Below, piece by piece: positions 34,076 to 42,742 of a stretch of 64,000 bases of DNA. The translations under genes were made by a program, and so were the position numbers. How positions within the stretch are numbered: the first letter of the stretch is position 1; each line of letters starts with the position of its first letter. Source of the stretch: RBC038 sp041390625 (GTDB lineage: Bacteria > Chloroflexota > Dehalococcoidia > UBA2979); the NCBI GenBank assembly GCA_041390625.1, contig JAWKPM010000013.1, positions 1 through 64,000 on the forward strand, written 5' to 3'. The notes under the pieces are model-generated. The model was not told the origin of the DNA. It worked only from the letters and a program-made list of their open reading frames with translations, and did not search any database.

Positions 34076-34690
34076 TTAGACGCGAATGACCACTTTGCCG
34101 ACGTGCGCCTGCGATTCGAAGTAGGCGAACGCCTCGCGAGCCTCGCCGAACTCGAACACGCGGTCAATCACAGGCTGTATTGCGTTAACCTCGACGGCGC
34201 GATTCAGGTCCTCGAACATCCGCCGGCTCCCGACGCCGATGCGAGTCACATGCTGCCGCCCCACCATCGGCACCGAGGCGCCTTCGGCAGGCGCGAGACC
34301 GCCGATGAGCACGACGTGCCCGTTCTGCCGCGTCGCCGCCAGCGACTGCGCGTACGTCCCCGCGCCGCCCACCTCGACCACGAGGTCGACCCCGCGCCCG
34401 CCCGTCAGGTCGAGGACGGCGCGCTCCCAGTCCGGCCGCTCTCGATAATTGATCGTCTCGTGCGCCCCGAGGGCGCGCGCCCGCTCGAGCTTCGCATCGC
34501 TGCTCGAGGTGATGATCGTCCGCGGCACGATCGGCTGTTCGTTCCGGCGCATGATCCCGAGGTCCCGGTAGTTCAACGAGGTCGCGCGCACCCGCACGAC
34601 CACCTCGCCCGGCCCGGGCGTCGGGTCCGGCTCGTCGCTCTGCGTAAGCCCGTCGATGCCCCCACCCGGCGTCAGCCGCCACACCTTCAC
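34076..34690 (-). pseudogene. Zinc-type alcohol dehydrogenase with internal in-frame deletion
   Basis: The 204-residue frame begins like a complete medium-chain dehydrogenase (VKVWRLTPGGGIDGLT, GEVVVRVRATSLNYRDLGIMRRNEQPIVPR). It then jumps to TIITSSSDAKLERARALGAHETINYRE, a segment that in family members lies about 130 residues later. The zinc/GroES-like core and the start of the Rossmann fold (GxGxxG) are missing, while the C-terminus to KVVIRV is intact. The junction is near 34525. The frame is preserved and the GTG overlaps the nudC stop (GTGA), so it may still be translated, but it cannot be a normal dehydrogenase. Confidence 0.75.
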
Positions 34691-35583
34691 TCCGTGCTCC
34701 CGTCCTCGGCCCAGCCACGAATCAGGTGGTGCGCGATCGCGAGCGGCGCAGGCAGCAGCAGCGTCTCGCTCCGCCCCTCGAGCGCCGCCAACACCTCGGC
34801 GCGGTCGAACCACGAGGCGTCGGCGATCTCCACGCCGTCCACCGCGACCTCCGAGGTCGTGGCCACCGCTCGACACCCGATCATCAGCGTCGAAGGGAAC
34901 GGCCACGGCTGCGAGGTGACGTAGCGCACCTCGCCGACGCGCACCCCGGTCTCCTCGAAGACCTCGCGCACCACCGCTTCTTCGATCGACTCCCCCGGCT
35001 CGATGAACCCCGCGAGGCACGACCGCCGCCCCGGAGGCGCGGTCGCGCGACGCCCGAGGAGCGTCCGCCCCTCGTGCTCCACCACGACGATGATCGAGGG
35101 GTCCACGCGCGGGTAGTGCTTCGCGCCGCAGCCGGTGCAGTTGCGCCGCGCGCCACCCTCGATCGGCTCCGTCGCCGCCCCGCACTGCGCGCAAAATCGA
35201 TGCCGTGCGTGCCAGTCGAGGAGTGACCGCGCCTGCGCCACGATGCTGAGCTCGTCCGCCCCGAGGACGGTCGCCGCCGCCCGCGCGTCCATCACCGCGA
35301 ACCCGTCCGGCGCCTCGCCGCTCCCCGCAACGGCAAATCGAGGTGCCCCGTCGGCATCGAGGCCGAGCAGCACCGCCGCCGCATCCTCGAGGTCCCGCAC
35401 CCCATCCCGAGGCACCCACGCCAGCCGAGGAGCGTCCCCCTCGATCAGCGGTACCGCCAGGTCGCGCAGCACGAGGAAGCGCGCCTCCGGCGAATACAGC
35501 CGCGCCGTCAGCCACCCCTCTTCGAGCCGCTCGTGCGTCGGCCGGTAGAGCAGGTTGCCGCTGAAGGGCATCCCCAGCGGCAT
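34687..35583 (-). CDS. nudC: NADH pyrophosphatase
   Basis: The 298-residue protein has the full NudC layout: an N-terminal domain, a four-Cys zinc ribbon (CAQCG and CTGCG), the Nudix box GFIEPGESIEEAVVREVFEETGV and the NADH-specific SQPWPFPSTLM motif just after it. It hydrolyses NAD(H), or NAD caps on RNA, to NMN plus AMP. The ATG overlaps the stop of the thioesterase gene (TGATG), and its own stop overlaps the start of the dehydrogenase remnant, so the three are translationally coupled. Confidence 0.92.
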   Translation of the reverse strand: MPLGMPFSGNLLYRPTHERLEEGWLTARLYSPEARFLVLRDLAVPLIEGDAPRLAWVPRDGVRDLEDAAAVLLGLDADGAPRFAVAGSGEAPDGFAVMDARAAATVLGADELSIVAQARSLLDWHARHRFCAQCGAATEPIEGGARRNCTGCGAKHYPRVDPSIIVVVEHEGRTLLGRRATAPPGRRSCLAGFIEPGESIEEAVVREVFEETGVRVGEVRYVTSQPWPFPSTLMIGCRAVATTSEVAVDGVEIADASWFDRAEVLAALEGRSETLLLPAPLAIAHHLIRGWAEDGSTE

Positions 35584-36416
35584 CACGAGGCCGAGCCCCC
35601 ATCGTGCGCCTGCAGCGCCGCCGAGAGCTCCCCGCTGAGCCCGAAGTCGAAGCGAGGCGGCAGCAACGACACCGCCAGCAGCCCGACGACGCCGTCCGCG
35701 TCCCGCATCAGCATGCTTCCGGCTCCCCGGCCGGCGCCTCGGTACCGCAGACCGCCGTCGAGGCCGAGCCAGTCGCCCACGGGCTCCCGCGCGAAGAGCG
35801 CTGTGATGTCGGCGTTGATGGCTGCCCGCGACATGTCCGGCGAGAGGCTCGTCATCGCGTTCCCGCGGTCCGAAAGTGCCAGCGCCGCCACCGTGGGCGT
35901 GCGCGGCTCGCCTTCCACGACGTCCATGCGCAGACGCGCCCAGCCCGCCATCGCCCGCTCCTCGGTGGGCGGCTCGTACATCCGCGCCTCCACCGCGTTC
36001 TGGAAGCACGTCTGCGCCGTGGGGATGCGGAACTCCGGCACGACCTCGGCCGGCGGGGGCGTCGAGGACTCGGACTGCGGCATCGCGAACGGCGGCGTGT
36101 CCCCGTGCGCGATGTTGAGGACCGAAGCGCGGCTCACGAGGGCGCCATCCTCGGTGCGCACCATGACGTCGCGAATCTCGAAGCGCCGCCCCGCGTGCAC
36201 GACCTGCGCCTCGACCGTCAGCGGCGCCACGGGCACCGGCGCGAGCAGATCGAGGGTGAAGCGCGCCAGCCGCAGCTCCCCCGGCCGCGAGGCCTCCGCC
36301 ACGTGCCCCACGATCCCCGCCACCGCCCCACCATCGAGGAACTCCGGCGCCCACGGCCCCCGCGCGAAGTCCGTCGGCACGTACCGCGTTCCGTCACGAA
36401 CGAATAGCGAGTCCAC
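35583..36416 (-). CDS. Acyl-CoA thioesterase-like protein, second copy
   Basis: The 277-residue double-hotdog protein is a paralogue of the one at 15682-16476 (FVRDGTRYVPTDFARGPW at the start; RAAINADITALFAREPVGDWLGLD in the second half, where the catalytic Asp region lies). It heads the minus-strand run thioesterase-nudC-dehydrogenase remnant-acyl-CoA synthetase. The start is GTG with AAGGGGCAGG upstream. Acyl-CoA hydrolysis is the likely activity; the substrate is unknown. Confidence 0.72.
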   Translation of the reverse strand: MDSLFVRDGTRYVPTDFARGPWAPEFLDGGAVAGIVGHVAEASRPGELRLARFTLDLLAPVPVAPLTVEAQVVHAGRRFEIRDVMVRTEDGALVSRASVLNIAHGDTPPFAMPQSESSTPPPAEVVPEFRIPTAQTCFQNAVEARMYEPPTEERAMAGWARLRMDVVEGEPRTPTVAALALSDRGNAMTSLSPDMSRAAINADITALFAREPVGDWLGLDGGLRYRGAGRGAGSMLMRDADGVVGLLAVSLLPPRFDFGLSGELSAALQAHDGGSAS

Positions 36417-36683
36417 AGCCTGCCCCTTACCGCCTTGCGGCGCGCGATTCTAACACTCGTCTGACCCGTCGATTGTCCGTGGCCAACGCATGCCGCGCCC
36501 TCGGCCGGACGCGCGACCCACCGTCGGCTCTTCGACCGACAGGGGTGACGCTACCTCGTACGGCGACCAGCAGCCCCCGCTCCCCTGACGACAGCCCTTT
36601 CCGAGAACCGGAGGCCAGACCCCCGCGCGAGGGAGCGCGAGCAGAGGGGCACGCCGACGCAGGGACAACCTAGCGAGGCAAGT

Positions 36684-36792
36684 CCCTCCGAGGGGGCGTG
36701 GGGGCGAAGCCCACACACGAGAAAGGGTGGGCGGGCGGGTCGCCAGCCCGAAGGGCTGTCCACCACCGAGGCGCGAGCCTCGGTGCCTCCCC
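36684..36792 (+). repeat. Structured intergenic repeat, copy 10
   Basis: Hairpin 1 is at 36698-36714 (imperfect, GAA loop). The G-tract motif GGGTGGGCGGGCGGG is at 36725-36739. Hairpin 2 is at 36745-36757 (AGCCC, GAA loop). Hairpin 3 is at 36764-36785 (9-bp arms CACCGAGGC, GCGA loop). It lies between divergent genes; the rest of 36417-36872 shows no gene. Confidence 0.88.
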
Positions 36793-36872
36793 TCGACGCT
36801 CCGACGCCGACTCCATCGAGGTCCATCGATGGCGTACGCTCCCCCCGCCCGCGAGCCGCGCGAGGAGGATCC

Positions 36873-37988
36873 ATGAAGTTCGGCATCTTCGACCACATCG
36901 AGCGCCGAGACGACGTCGACACCGCCCAGGAGTACGAGGACCGCCTCCAGCTCATGGAGCAGGCGGACGACGCCGGTATCTACTCGTACCTCGTCGCGCA
37001 GCACCACCACTCGCCGCTCAGTCTCGCGCCCAACCAGTCGATCCTCCTGGCCGCCGCCTCCCAGCGCACCACGAACCTGCGCTTCGGCCCGCTCGTCTTC
37101 GTGCTGCCCCTCCACCAGCCGATCCGCCTCATCGAGGAGATCTGCATGGTCGACCAGCTCTCCAACGGCCGCCTCGATGTCGGCATCGGCCCCGGCACCG
37201 GCGGCGGCACCGAGCTCGCCATGTGGGGCGAGAATCCCGACGACAACTACGAGCGCTTCGAGGAGAACCTCGAGATCCTCCGCCGCGGCCTCCAGTCGGA
37301 CTTCCTCACCTACCACGGCAAGCACACCGACGTCGTCGACCTCTGGATGGCGCTTCGCCCCGTCCAGCAGCCGCACCCGCCCTTCTGGTGGGCCGGCAGC
37401 CCGACCAGCGCCGCCGAGCGAGGCGCCAACTTCATCGCCAACGGCTCCATCGAGCAGATCTCGAGGGTCACGAAGGCCTACCTCGACAGCTGGGAGGCCG
37501 CGAAGGCCAACGACGGCGAGGGCTTCTTCCGCCCCGAGCGCCCGCTCTACGGCGGCACACGCCGCATCTTCATCGCCGACACCGACGCCGAGGCCCGCGA
37601 GCGCGCCATCGACTCCTACTACTCGTACCTGTCGCACTTCGCCAAGCCCGCGCCCGAGGGTGGCGAGGCCCGCTCCGGCGCCGCCGGCGCCTTCAACGAG
37701 GTCGTCCGCAACTCCGAGTGGTTCATCAAGCAGCAGGGGGGCGAGGTCCCACAGCAGTCGAGGCCCGACACCGTCGCCACGATGCGCATCACCCCCGAGC
37801 AGGCCATCGACGCCGAAGCGCTGCTCTGCGGCTCACCCGCCACCGTGCGCGACTACGTGGAGCGCTACTGCCGCGACAGCGGCGCGAACTACTTCGTGGG
37901 CTCCTTCCACTGGGGCAACCTCACCCACACCGAGGCCTCCAGCTCTCTCGCCCACTTCGCCAACATCATGGCCGACTTCAAGGACTAG
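36873..37988 (+). CDS. LLM-class flavin-dependent oxidoreductase (luciferase-like)
   Basis: The 371-residue TIM-barrel protein is close to bacterial luciferase-like monooxygenases: MKFGIFDHIERRDD, YLVAQHHHSPLSLAPNQSILLAAAS, LPLHQPIRLIEEICMVDQLSNGRLDVGIGPGT. These use FMNH2 or F420. The substrate is unknown. GAGGAGG lies just upstream of the ATG. A small membrane-protein frame follows three bases after the stop. Confidence 0.87.
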   Translation: MKFGIFDHIERRDDVDTAQEYEDRLQLMEQADDAGIYSYLVAQHHHSPLSLAPNQSILLAAASQRTTNLRFGPLVFVLPLHQPIRLIEEICMVDQLSNGRLDVGIGPGTGGGTELAMWGENPDDNYERFEENLEILRRGLQSDFLTYHGKHTDVVDLWMALRPVQQPHPPFWWAGSPTSAAERGANFIANGSIEQISRVTKAYLDSWEAAKANDGEGFFRPERPLYGGTRRIFIADTDAEARERAIDSYYSYLSHFAKPAPEGGEARSGAAGAFNEVVRNSEWFIKQQGGEVPQQSRPDTVATMRITPEQAIDAEALLCGSPATVRDYVERYCRDSGANYFVGSFHWGNLTHTEASSSLAHFANIMADFKD

Positions 37989-37991
37989 CCG

Positions 37992-38270
37992 TTGGGCCTG
38001 GCCTACCTGCCGGCACTCGCCTGCCTGGGAGCGTTGTGGTGGTTGCGACGGCGTGGCGGCTTGACGATCTCCCGCGTTGCCGGCCTGGTCGGGCTGGCCG
38101 TAGGAAGCCTGGCACTCGCCGCCGGCCTCGCCGCTGGGGCGTCCTTCGCTAGCGCATTGCTTGTCGTCGCGCTGCTCGCCACCCCGATGGCGGTCGGCAT
38201 CGTCCTCTGGCTTGCCGTCAGAAGACGCCGAGGCGACGCGTTCCCTGGCGGTACCCCGATCCGCTGGTAG
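37992..38270 (+). CDS. Small membrane protein, unknown
   Basis: The 92-residue frame has three hydrophobic stretches (LAYLPALACLGALWWL, VAGLVGLAVGSLALAAGLAAG, ALLVVALLATPMAVGIVLWLAV). It starts with TTG three bases after the luciferase-like gene, with no clear ribosome site. Hydrophobicity and tight spacing argue that it is real, but no family is recognised. Confidence 0.45.
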   Translation: MGLAYLPALACLGALWWLRRRGGLTISRVAGLVGLAVGSLALAAGLAAGASFASALLVVALLATPMAVGIVLWLAVRRRRGDAFPGGTPIRW

Positions 38271-38276
38271 AGAGCC

Positions 38277-38393
38277 TTCCGGAGGGGGCGCGGGGGCGAA
38301 GCCCCCGCTGAAGAAGGGGTGGGCGGGAGGGCCAGCCACCCCGAAGGGGTGACCACCATCGAGGCGCCAGCCTCGATGCCTCCGGCTACGACC
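38277..38393 (+). repeat. Structured intergenic repeat, copy 11
   Basis: Hairpin 1 is at 38290-38308 (GCGGGGGC, GAA loop: T-A pair of other copies replaced by C-G). The G-tract motif is at 38316-38331 (GGGG-T-GGG-C-GGG-A-GGG). Hairpin 2 is at 38337-38351 (CACCCC, GAA loop). Hairpin 3 is at 38357-38378 (9-bp arms CATCGAGGC, GCCA loop). It lies between convergent genes. Confidence 0.92.
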
Positions 38394-38399
38394 GAAGGC

Positions 38400-39191
38400 T
38401 CAGCGAAGCCGGCACACCACGATGATGCTCGGACTCGAGGCCGACAGCGGGCTCAAGTCCCAGTCCCCGTACCGGCGCACCACCTCGAACCCTGCGTGCT
38501 CGAGCAACCCCTCGAGCTCCTGCGGCCACGTGAACCGCACCGCGATGCGCGACATCGAGGACCGCTCCTTGCCGCCCTCGTCCCACCGACGCCACGTCGT
38601 CCAGTGCAGCACCTGCGCCACGTGGTCCCACGCCTGCGCCCTCGACACCCGCACCTCGCGCCCAAGCCCATCGAGGTAGGACCCCGCCGGCGCCTCGTCG
38701 CGGTCCTCGAGGAGCGTGAACGTCCCCTCGCCCGCCTCGAACGCCGGCGCCGACCCCGCCCATCGAGGATTCCGCGTCTCGAACGCCAGCAGCCCGTCCG
38801 CTTCGAGGTGCGCTCGCACGCGCGCCAGCATCGACGCCTGGTCCGCCCGCGTCAGGAACGCCTGGAACGCGTTCCCCGTGAGGAACACGAGGCGAAAGCG
38901 CTCATCGAGGTCGAACGAGCGCGCGTCGCCCTCCACCCAGCGCGTCGGCAGCCCCGCCGACTTGACCCGCGCCCGCTCCAGCATCCCCGGCACCACATCG
39001 AGGCCCACGACGGGTATCCCGAGCCGCGCGATCGGGATCGCCACCCGCCCCGTCCCGCACGCCACCTCGAGGACCGGCCCGCCCGTCTCCCGCGCCAGCG
39101 ACGCGTAGAACTCGACCCCGGTCTCGCTCGCATCCTCGAGGTCGTACCGCTCCGCGTCCGCGAACTCCTCGAGGTTGTCGTGCTCGATCAC
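38400..39191 (-). CDS. Class I SAM-dependent methyltransferase
   Basis: The 263-residue protein has motif I VLEVACGTGRVAIPIARLG, the acidic VVGLDVVPGML, VEGDARSF and FLTGNAFQAFL. The C-terminal half is the extended beta-rich part seen in small-molecule methyltransferases with a DUF4942/YcgJ-like layout. The GTG start has GGAGAC upstream. It is an isolated gene between two repeat copies; the acceptor is unknown. Confidence 0.8.
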   Translation of the reverse strand: MIEHDNLEEFADAERYDLEDASETGVEFYASLARETGGPVLEVACGTGRVAIPIARLGIPVVGLDVVPGMLERARVKSAGLPTRWVEGDARSFDLDERFRLVFLTGNAFQAFLTRADQASMLARVRAHLEADGLLAFETRNPRWAGSAPAFEAGEGTFTLLEDRDEAPAGSYLDGLGREVRVSRAQAWDHVAQVLHWTTWRRWDEGGKERSSMSRIAVRFTWPQELEGLLEHAGFEVVRRYGDWDLSPLSASSPSIIVVCRLR

Positions 39192-39259
39192 TGGGTCTCC
39201 TGCCGCTCACTAACGGGGAACGACGGCAATCCGAGACGCGGCGGAACGGAGCGGGACGT

Positions 39260-39366
39260 CGGGAGGGGGCGTGGGGGCGAAGCCCCCACACGAGAAAGGG
39301 TGGGCGGGCGGGCCAGCCACCCCGAAGGGGTGACCACCATCGAGGCGCCAGCCTCGATGCCTCCGG
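39260..39366 (+). repeat. Structured intergenic repeat, copy 12
   Basis: Hairpin 1 is at 39271-39289 (GTGGGGGC, GAA loop). The G-tract motif GGGTGGGCGGGCGGG is at 39298-39312. Hairpin 2 is at 39318-39332 (CACCCC, GAA loop). Hairpin 3 is at 39338-39359 (CATCGAGGC arms, GCCA loop). Both flanking genes are on the minus strand. Confidence 0.92.
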
Positions 39367-39377
39367 CCGAGGCGCCC

Positions 39378-40325
39378 TCAGTCCTCCTCGACGTCCAGCA
39401 CCGCCTCATCGAGCCGCCGCTTCGCCTCCTCGTAGACGTCGTCCGGCAGCGCGCCCCGCCGCGCCGCCTCCACGTTCTCGTGCAGATGCCGCAGGTCCGC
39501 CGTCCCGACGATCGTCGTGTGCAGATCCGGGTGTGACAGCGTGAAGCGCAGCATGAACTCCATCCGAGACATGCCGTCCAGCAGCTCGTCGAGCTCCGCC
39601 TCTTCCCAGATCTCCCGAGGCCGCTCCTCCGGCACCTCAGGCAGCCGTCGCACCGCCCAATCCTTGTCCACCGAGGGCGCACCGCGCGCCACCCCGCCAC
39701 GAATCACCGTGCCCGCGCCGGCCTCCGCCGCGCGCGAGATCAGCGCCTCGTGCTCCCGTTGCAGCGCCGAGTACGGGATCTGGAACTCGTCGAACGCCCC
39801 CATGTCGATGTGATGCGCCAGGTTCGGGATCGTCCCCGACATCCCGAGGTGCCGCACCTTCCCTGCCTGCTGCAGCCCGCGCAGCGCATCGAGGGCGCCA
39901 TTCGCCTCCAGCACCTCGCGCGACGGGCTCCCGTGAAACTGCACGATGTCCAGGTAGTCCGTCTTCATCCGACGCAAGCTCTGTTCGACGCCAGCCACGA
40001 TGTTCTCCGGCGTGTACACGTGCTGCGGCCGCTCGCCCTCCGCGAACGTCACCGACACCGGGCACCCGCACTTCGAAGCCAGGACGTACTCGCTGCGTCG
40101 CCCCGCGATCGAGGCCCCGATCAGCTCCTCGCTCGGCCCGTAGTCCGGCGAGGTGTCGATGAAGTTGATCCCCGCGTCGAGCACGGCATCGAGGACCGAC
40201 TTCGCCTCGCGCTCGGACACCGTCCGCCCGAACCGCGTATCGAGGGACATCGCCCCGTACCCGAGCGTCGTCACCTCCAGGCCCGTGCGCCCCAGCGTCT
40301 TCGTCGGCAACCCGCGGTCGGCCAT
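39378..40325 (-). CDS. Aldo/keto reductase
   Basis: The 315-residue NADPH-dependent reductase has LGRTGLEVTTLGYGAMSL at the start, the catalytic Asp/Tyr in FIDTSPDYGPSEELIG, Lys in VLASKCG and His in IVQFHG, so the tetrad is complete. The C-terminal cofactor region HTTIVGTADLRHLHENVEA is present. GAGGAGGG precedes the ATG. It is divergent from arsR-arsM and shares the dyad-rich intergenic region, so it may respond to the same regulator; aldehyde detoxification is a plausible role. Confidence 0.88.
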   Translation of the reverse strand: MADRGLPTKTLGRTGLEVTTLGYGAMSLDTRFGRTVSEREAKSVLDAVLDAGINFIDTSPDYGPSEELIGASIAGRRSEYVLASKCGCPVSVTFAEGERPQHVYTPENIVAGVEQSLRRMKTDYLDIVQFHGSPSREVLEANGALDALRGLQQAGKVRHLGMSGTIPNLAHHIDMGAFDEFQIPYSALQREHEALISRAAEAGAGTVIRGGVARGAPSVDKDWAVRRLPEVPEERPREIWEEAELDELLDGMSRMEFMLRFTLSHPDLHTTIVGTADLRHLHENVEAARRGALPDDVYEEAKRRLDEAVLDVEED

Positions 40326-40404
40326 CGCACCCTCCTCGCCTGAAATCGTCCGCCGAAGATACACGCCCCGCGAGACGGCCCGAGGCCTTGACGAGCATCG
40401 AGGC

Positions 40405-40424
40405 ATATCGGAAACTCCCGATAT
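40405..40424. promoter_or_regulatory. Inverted repeat upstream of arsR (distal)
   Basis: ATATCGG and CCGATAT arms flank a 6-base spacer. The repeat lies in the divergent promoter region between the aldo/keto reductase and arsR. Confidence 0.55.
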
Positions 40425-40438
40425 CGGAATTCTCCGAT
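40423..40438. promoter_or_regulatory. Inverted repeat upstream of arsR (proximal)
   Basis: ATCGGA and TCCGAT arms flank ATTC, ending 17 bp before the arsR ATG. It overlaps the distal repeat by two bases, giving three alternating half-sites as in ArsR/SmtB operators. Confidence 0.55.
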
Positions 40439-40455
40439 GCAGCACCCGAGGCCCG

Positions 40456-40815
40456 ATGAAGTCCGTCGACCAGACCCCCGAGGAAGCCCGCGCCGTCGAG
40501 CTCTTCCGCGCGCTCGCCAACCCCGTGCGCTTCCGCATCCTGCAGTCGCTCGCCCAGCGTGGCGAGTGCGTCGTGGGCGACCTCGTCCTCGAGCTCCCCG
40601 TCGCCCAGTCCACCGTCTCCGAGCACCTGAAGGTGCTGCGCGAGGCCGGCATCGTCACCGGCACCGTCGAGGGCCCCAACCGCTGCTACTGCATCGACCC
40701 CACCGCCCTCGAGGTCCTGCGCTCGACCTTCGACCTCATCGACCCCGCCTGCTGCGCACCCGCAAGCGAGCCATTCGTCTCCGAGCAGTCCATCACCAGG
40801 GAGTCCGTCCGATGA
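40456..40815 (+). CDS. arsR: ArsR/SmtB-family repressor
   Basis: The 119-residue winged-helix protein has ELFRALANPVRFRILQSLAQ at the start and the recognition helix VAQSTVSEHLKVLREAGIV. Cys residues occur at GECVVGD, RCYC and DPACC, so an arsenite or other thiophilic metal site could form, although the classical CVC loop is not in its usual place. It overlaps arsM by ATGA. Inverted repeats directly upstream are its likely operator, giving self-regulation and arsenic induction. Confidence 0.85.
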   Translation: MKSVDQTPEEARAVELFRALANPVRFRILQSLAQRGECVVGDLVLELPVAQSTVSEHLKVLREAGIVTGTVEGPNRCYCIDPTALEVLRSTFDLIDPACCAPASEPFVSEQSITRESVR

Positions 40816-41663
40816 CCGACACCACCGACATCCACGGCAGCGTCCGCGACCACTACGGCGCCCGCGCCCGTTCTGTCTCGACCGAAAATGCCGACTCGAG
40901 ATCCGTCGGCAGCCGCGCAACCCTCTACGCCGACCCCACCGCCGCCGCCCTGCCCGACTCCGTCGTCTCCTATGGCTGTGGCAACCCGATCGCCATTGCC
41001 GGCCTGCAGCCCGGGGAGGTCGTGCTCGACCTCGGCTCCGGCGCCGGCCTCGACTGCTTCCTCGCCGGCCAGCAGGTCGGCCCCACCGGCCACGTCATCG
41101 GCCTCGACATGACCGAGGACATGCTCGCGCTCGCCGAGGCCAACCGCGCGAAGGTCGGCGCCACCAACGTCGAGTTCCGCAAGGGTCTGATCGAGTCGAT
41201 TCCCTACGGCGACGCCGCCGTCGACGTCGTGATCTCGAACTGCGTCATCAACCTCTCGCCGGACAAGGACGCCGTCTTCCACGAGGCCTTCCGCATCCTC
41301 CGCCCCGGCGGCCGCTTCCAGGTCTCCGACGTCGTCCTCACCCGCGACATCACCGAGGCCGAGCGCGCCGACCTCGACCTCTGGGCCGGCTGCAAGTCCG
41401 GCGCCCTGCTGAACGCCGACTACGAGGCCCGCCTCCGAGCAGCCGGATTCGAGGACGTCGAGATCATCCTCGCCACCCCCGAGCCCGGCACCGACCCCGC
41501 CGAGGCCGATGCCCCCTGGCAGAGCGCCCTGATCAACGCCCGCCGCCCCGGCGGCACCGAGGCCGGCACCACCTGGCGCCTCCCCTCCGGCGAGCGCATC
41601 GAGCTCCTCGCCCCCATCGGTCTCGAAACCGCCGCCTGCTGCGACGACACCTGCTGCGAATAG
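40812..41663 (+). CDS. arsM: Arsenite methyltransferase
   Basis: The 283-residue protein methylates arsenite with SAM. It has motif I VLDLGSGAGLDCFLA, GLDMTEDML and the three cysteines of the arsenite site: Cys56 (SYGCGNP), Cys144 (SNCVINL) and Cys194 (AGCKSGAL). The C-terminus is Cys-rich (AACCDDTCCE), as in many ArsM proteins. It is translated with arsR through an ATGA overlap. Methylation gives volatile or less harmful organoarsenicals. Confidence 0.93.
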   Translation: MTDTTDIHGSVRDHYGARARSVSTENADSRSVGSRATLYADPTAAALPDSVVSYGCGNPIAIAGLQPGEVVLDLGSGAGLDCFLAGQQVGPTGHVIGLDMTEDMLALAEANRAKVGATNVEFRKGLIESIPYGDAAVDVVISNCVINLSPDKDAVFHEAFRILRPGGRFQVSDVVLTRDITEAERADLDLWAGCKSGALLNADYEARLRAAGFEDVEIILATPEPGTDPAEADAPWQSALINARRPGGTEAGTTWRLPSGERIELLAPIGLETAACCDDTCCE

Positions 41664-41809
41664 CCCGATCGAGGGGACCTCGAGACGTCGAGCCCTCTCG
41701 AGGACTCAGAGGAACCGTCCCTCGACGCTCGCGCCTACTCATCGAGGCCGTGCGCAGATCGACGCGGGCACGTCCGAACTGAACCGAGCATCACCCGAGG
41801 ACCGACAAC

Positions 41810-41921
41810 GTCCGAGGACGGGGGCGTGGGGGCTCCGCCCCCACGTCGGAAAGGGTGGGCGGGCGGGTTCACCAGCCCGAAGGGCTGTCCACCACCGAGG
41901 CGCCAGCCTCGGTGCCCTCCG
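41810..41921 (+). repeat. Structured intergenic repeat, copy 13
   Basis: Hairpin 1 is at 41826-41844 (GTGGGGGC, TCC loop). The G-tract motif GGGTGGGCGGGCGGG is at 41853-41867. Hairpin 2 is at 41874-41886 (AGCCC, GAA loop). Hairpin 3 is at 41893-41914 (9-bp arms CACCGAGGC, GCCA loop). It lies between convergent arsM and cbiO. Confidence 0.92.
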
Positions 41922-41926
41922 AGACC

Positions 41927-42742
41927 TCAGGCGTGCGGGTGCCCGTGCGCCGACAGCGGCTCCAGCCCGTGCGCGTACAGCAGATCCGCGTCGTCCAGCA
42001 CATCGCGGCTCGGCAGGTCCCTGATCACCTGCCCCCCATCGAGCAGCACCGTTCGAGGCAGCACGTCCGCCACCATCGCCAGATCGTGCGTCGCCACCAC
42101 GATCGTGTGCGGCAGCGAGTCCAGCAGCTGGATCAGCTCGCGCCGGGACATCGGGTCGAGGCTCGCCGTCGGCTCATCGAGGACCAGGATCGGCGTCCCC
42201 ATCGATAGCACCGTCGCGATCGCGATGCGCTTCTTCTGCCCGAGGCTCAGCCGGTGCGGCACGCGCTCCTCGAAGCCGGCCATCCCTACCGCCTCCAGCG
42301 CCTCGCGCGAGCGCCGCAGCACCTCGTCGCGCGGCAGACCGAGGTGCAGCGGCCCGTACGCCACGTCATCCAGGACGGTCGGCGAGAACAGCTGATCGTC
42401 CGGGTTGGAGAACAGCAGCCCCACCTGCGCGCGAATCTGCCGCACGCCGCCGTCGTCGACGGGCAGCCCGTTGATGCGCACCACGCCGTCCTGCCCTCGC
42501 AGGATGCCGTTGAGATTCAGCAGCAGCGTCGACTTCCCGGCGCCGTTCGGCCCGATCAGTGCGACCTTCTCCCCCGGCTGCACCCGAAGCGAGACCTCCC
42601 GCAGCGAATGCGTCCCGTCGGGATAGCGGAACGACAGCCGCTCGATGTCGATCGCCGGCGTCGAGGTCGAGGGTCGCTCCGGCGCGACTGGCGCCTCGAC
42701 GCCCCGCTCGAGGCCCTGCACTGTCCGCACGTCGCTCACCAT
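41927..42742 (-). CDS. cbiO: Cobalt/nickel ECF transporter ATPase
   Basis: The 271-residue ATPase has Walker A GPNGAGKST, the Q-loop region LLFSNPDDQLFSPTV typical of CbiO, signature LSLGQKKRIA, Walker B ILVLDEPT and a switch His in VATHD. The C-terminus AHGHPHA is His-rich and may bind metal. It is the last gene of the minus-strand cbiMNQO operon and overlaps cbiQ by seven bases. It energises uptake of Ni or Co through CbiQ. Confidence 0.93.
   Translation of the reverse strand: MVSDVRTVQGLERGVEAPVAPERPSTSTPAIDIERLSFRYPDGTHSLREVSLRVQPGEKVALIGPNGAGKSTLLLNLNGILRGQDGVVRINGLPVDDGGVRQIRAQVGLLFSNPDDQLFSPTVLDDVAYGPLHLGLPRDEVLRRSREALEAVGMAGFEERVPHRLSLGQKKRIAIATVLSMGTPILVLDEPTASLDPMSRRELIQLLDSLPHTIVVATHDLAMVADVLPRTVLLDGGQVIRDLPSRDVLDDADLLYAHGLEPLSAHGHPHA

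Noticed and set aside
32687..34924. 745-residue open frame on the plus strand
   Set aside because: It is antisense to the acyl-CoA synthetase, dehydrogenase remnant and nudC, all recognised by motifs; composition is His/Arg/Pro-rich shadow sequence.
38277..39366. CRISPR-like array from closely spaced repeats
   Set aside because: Spacing is irregular, genes lie between copies and there are no cas genes; unit length and internal hairpins do not fit.
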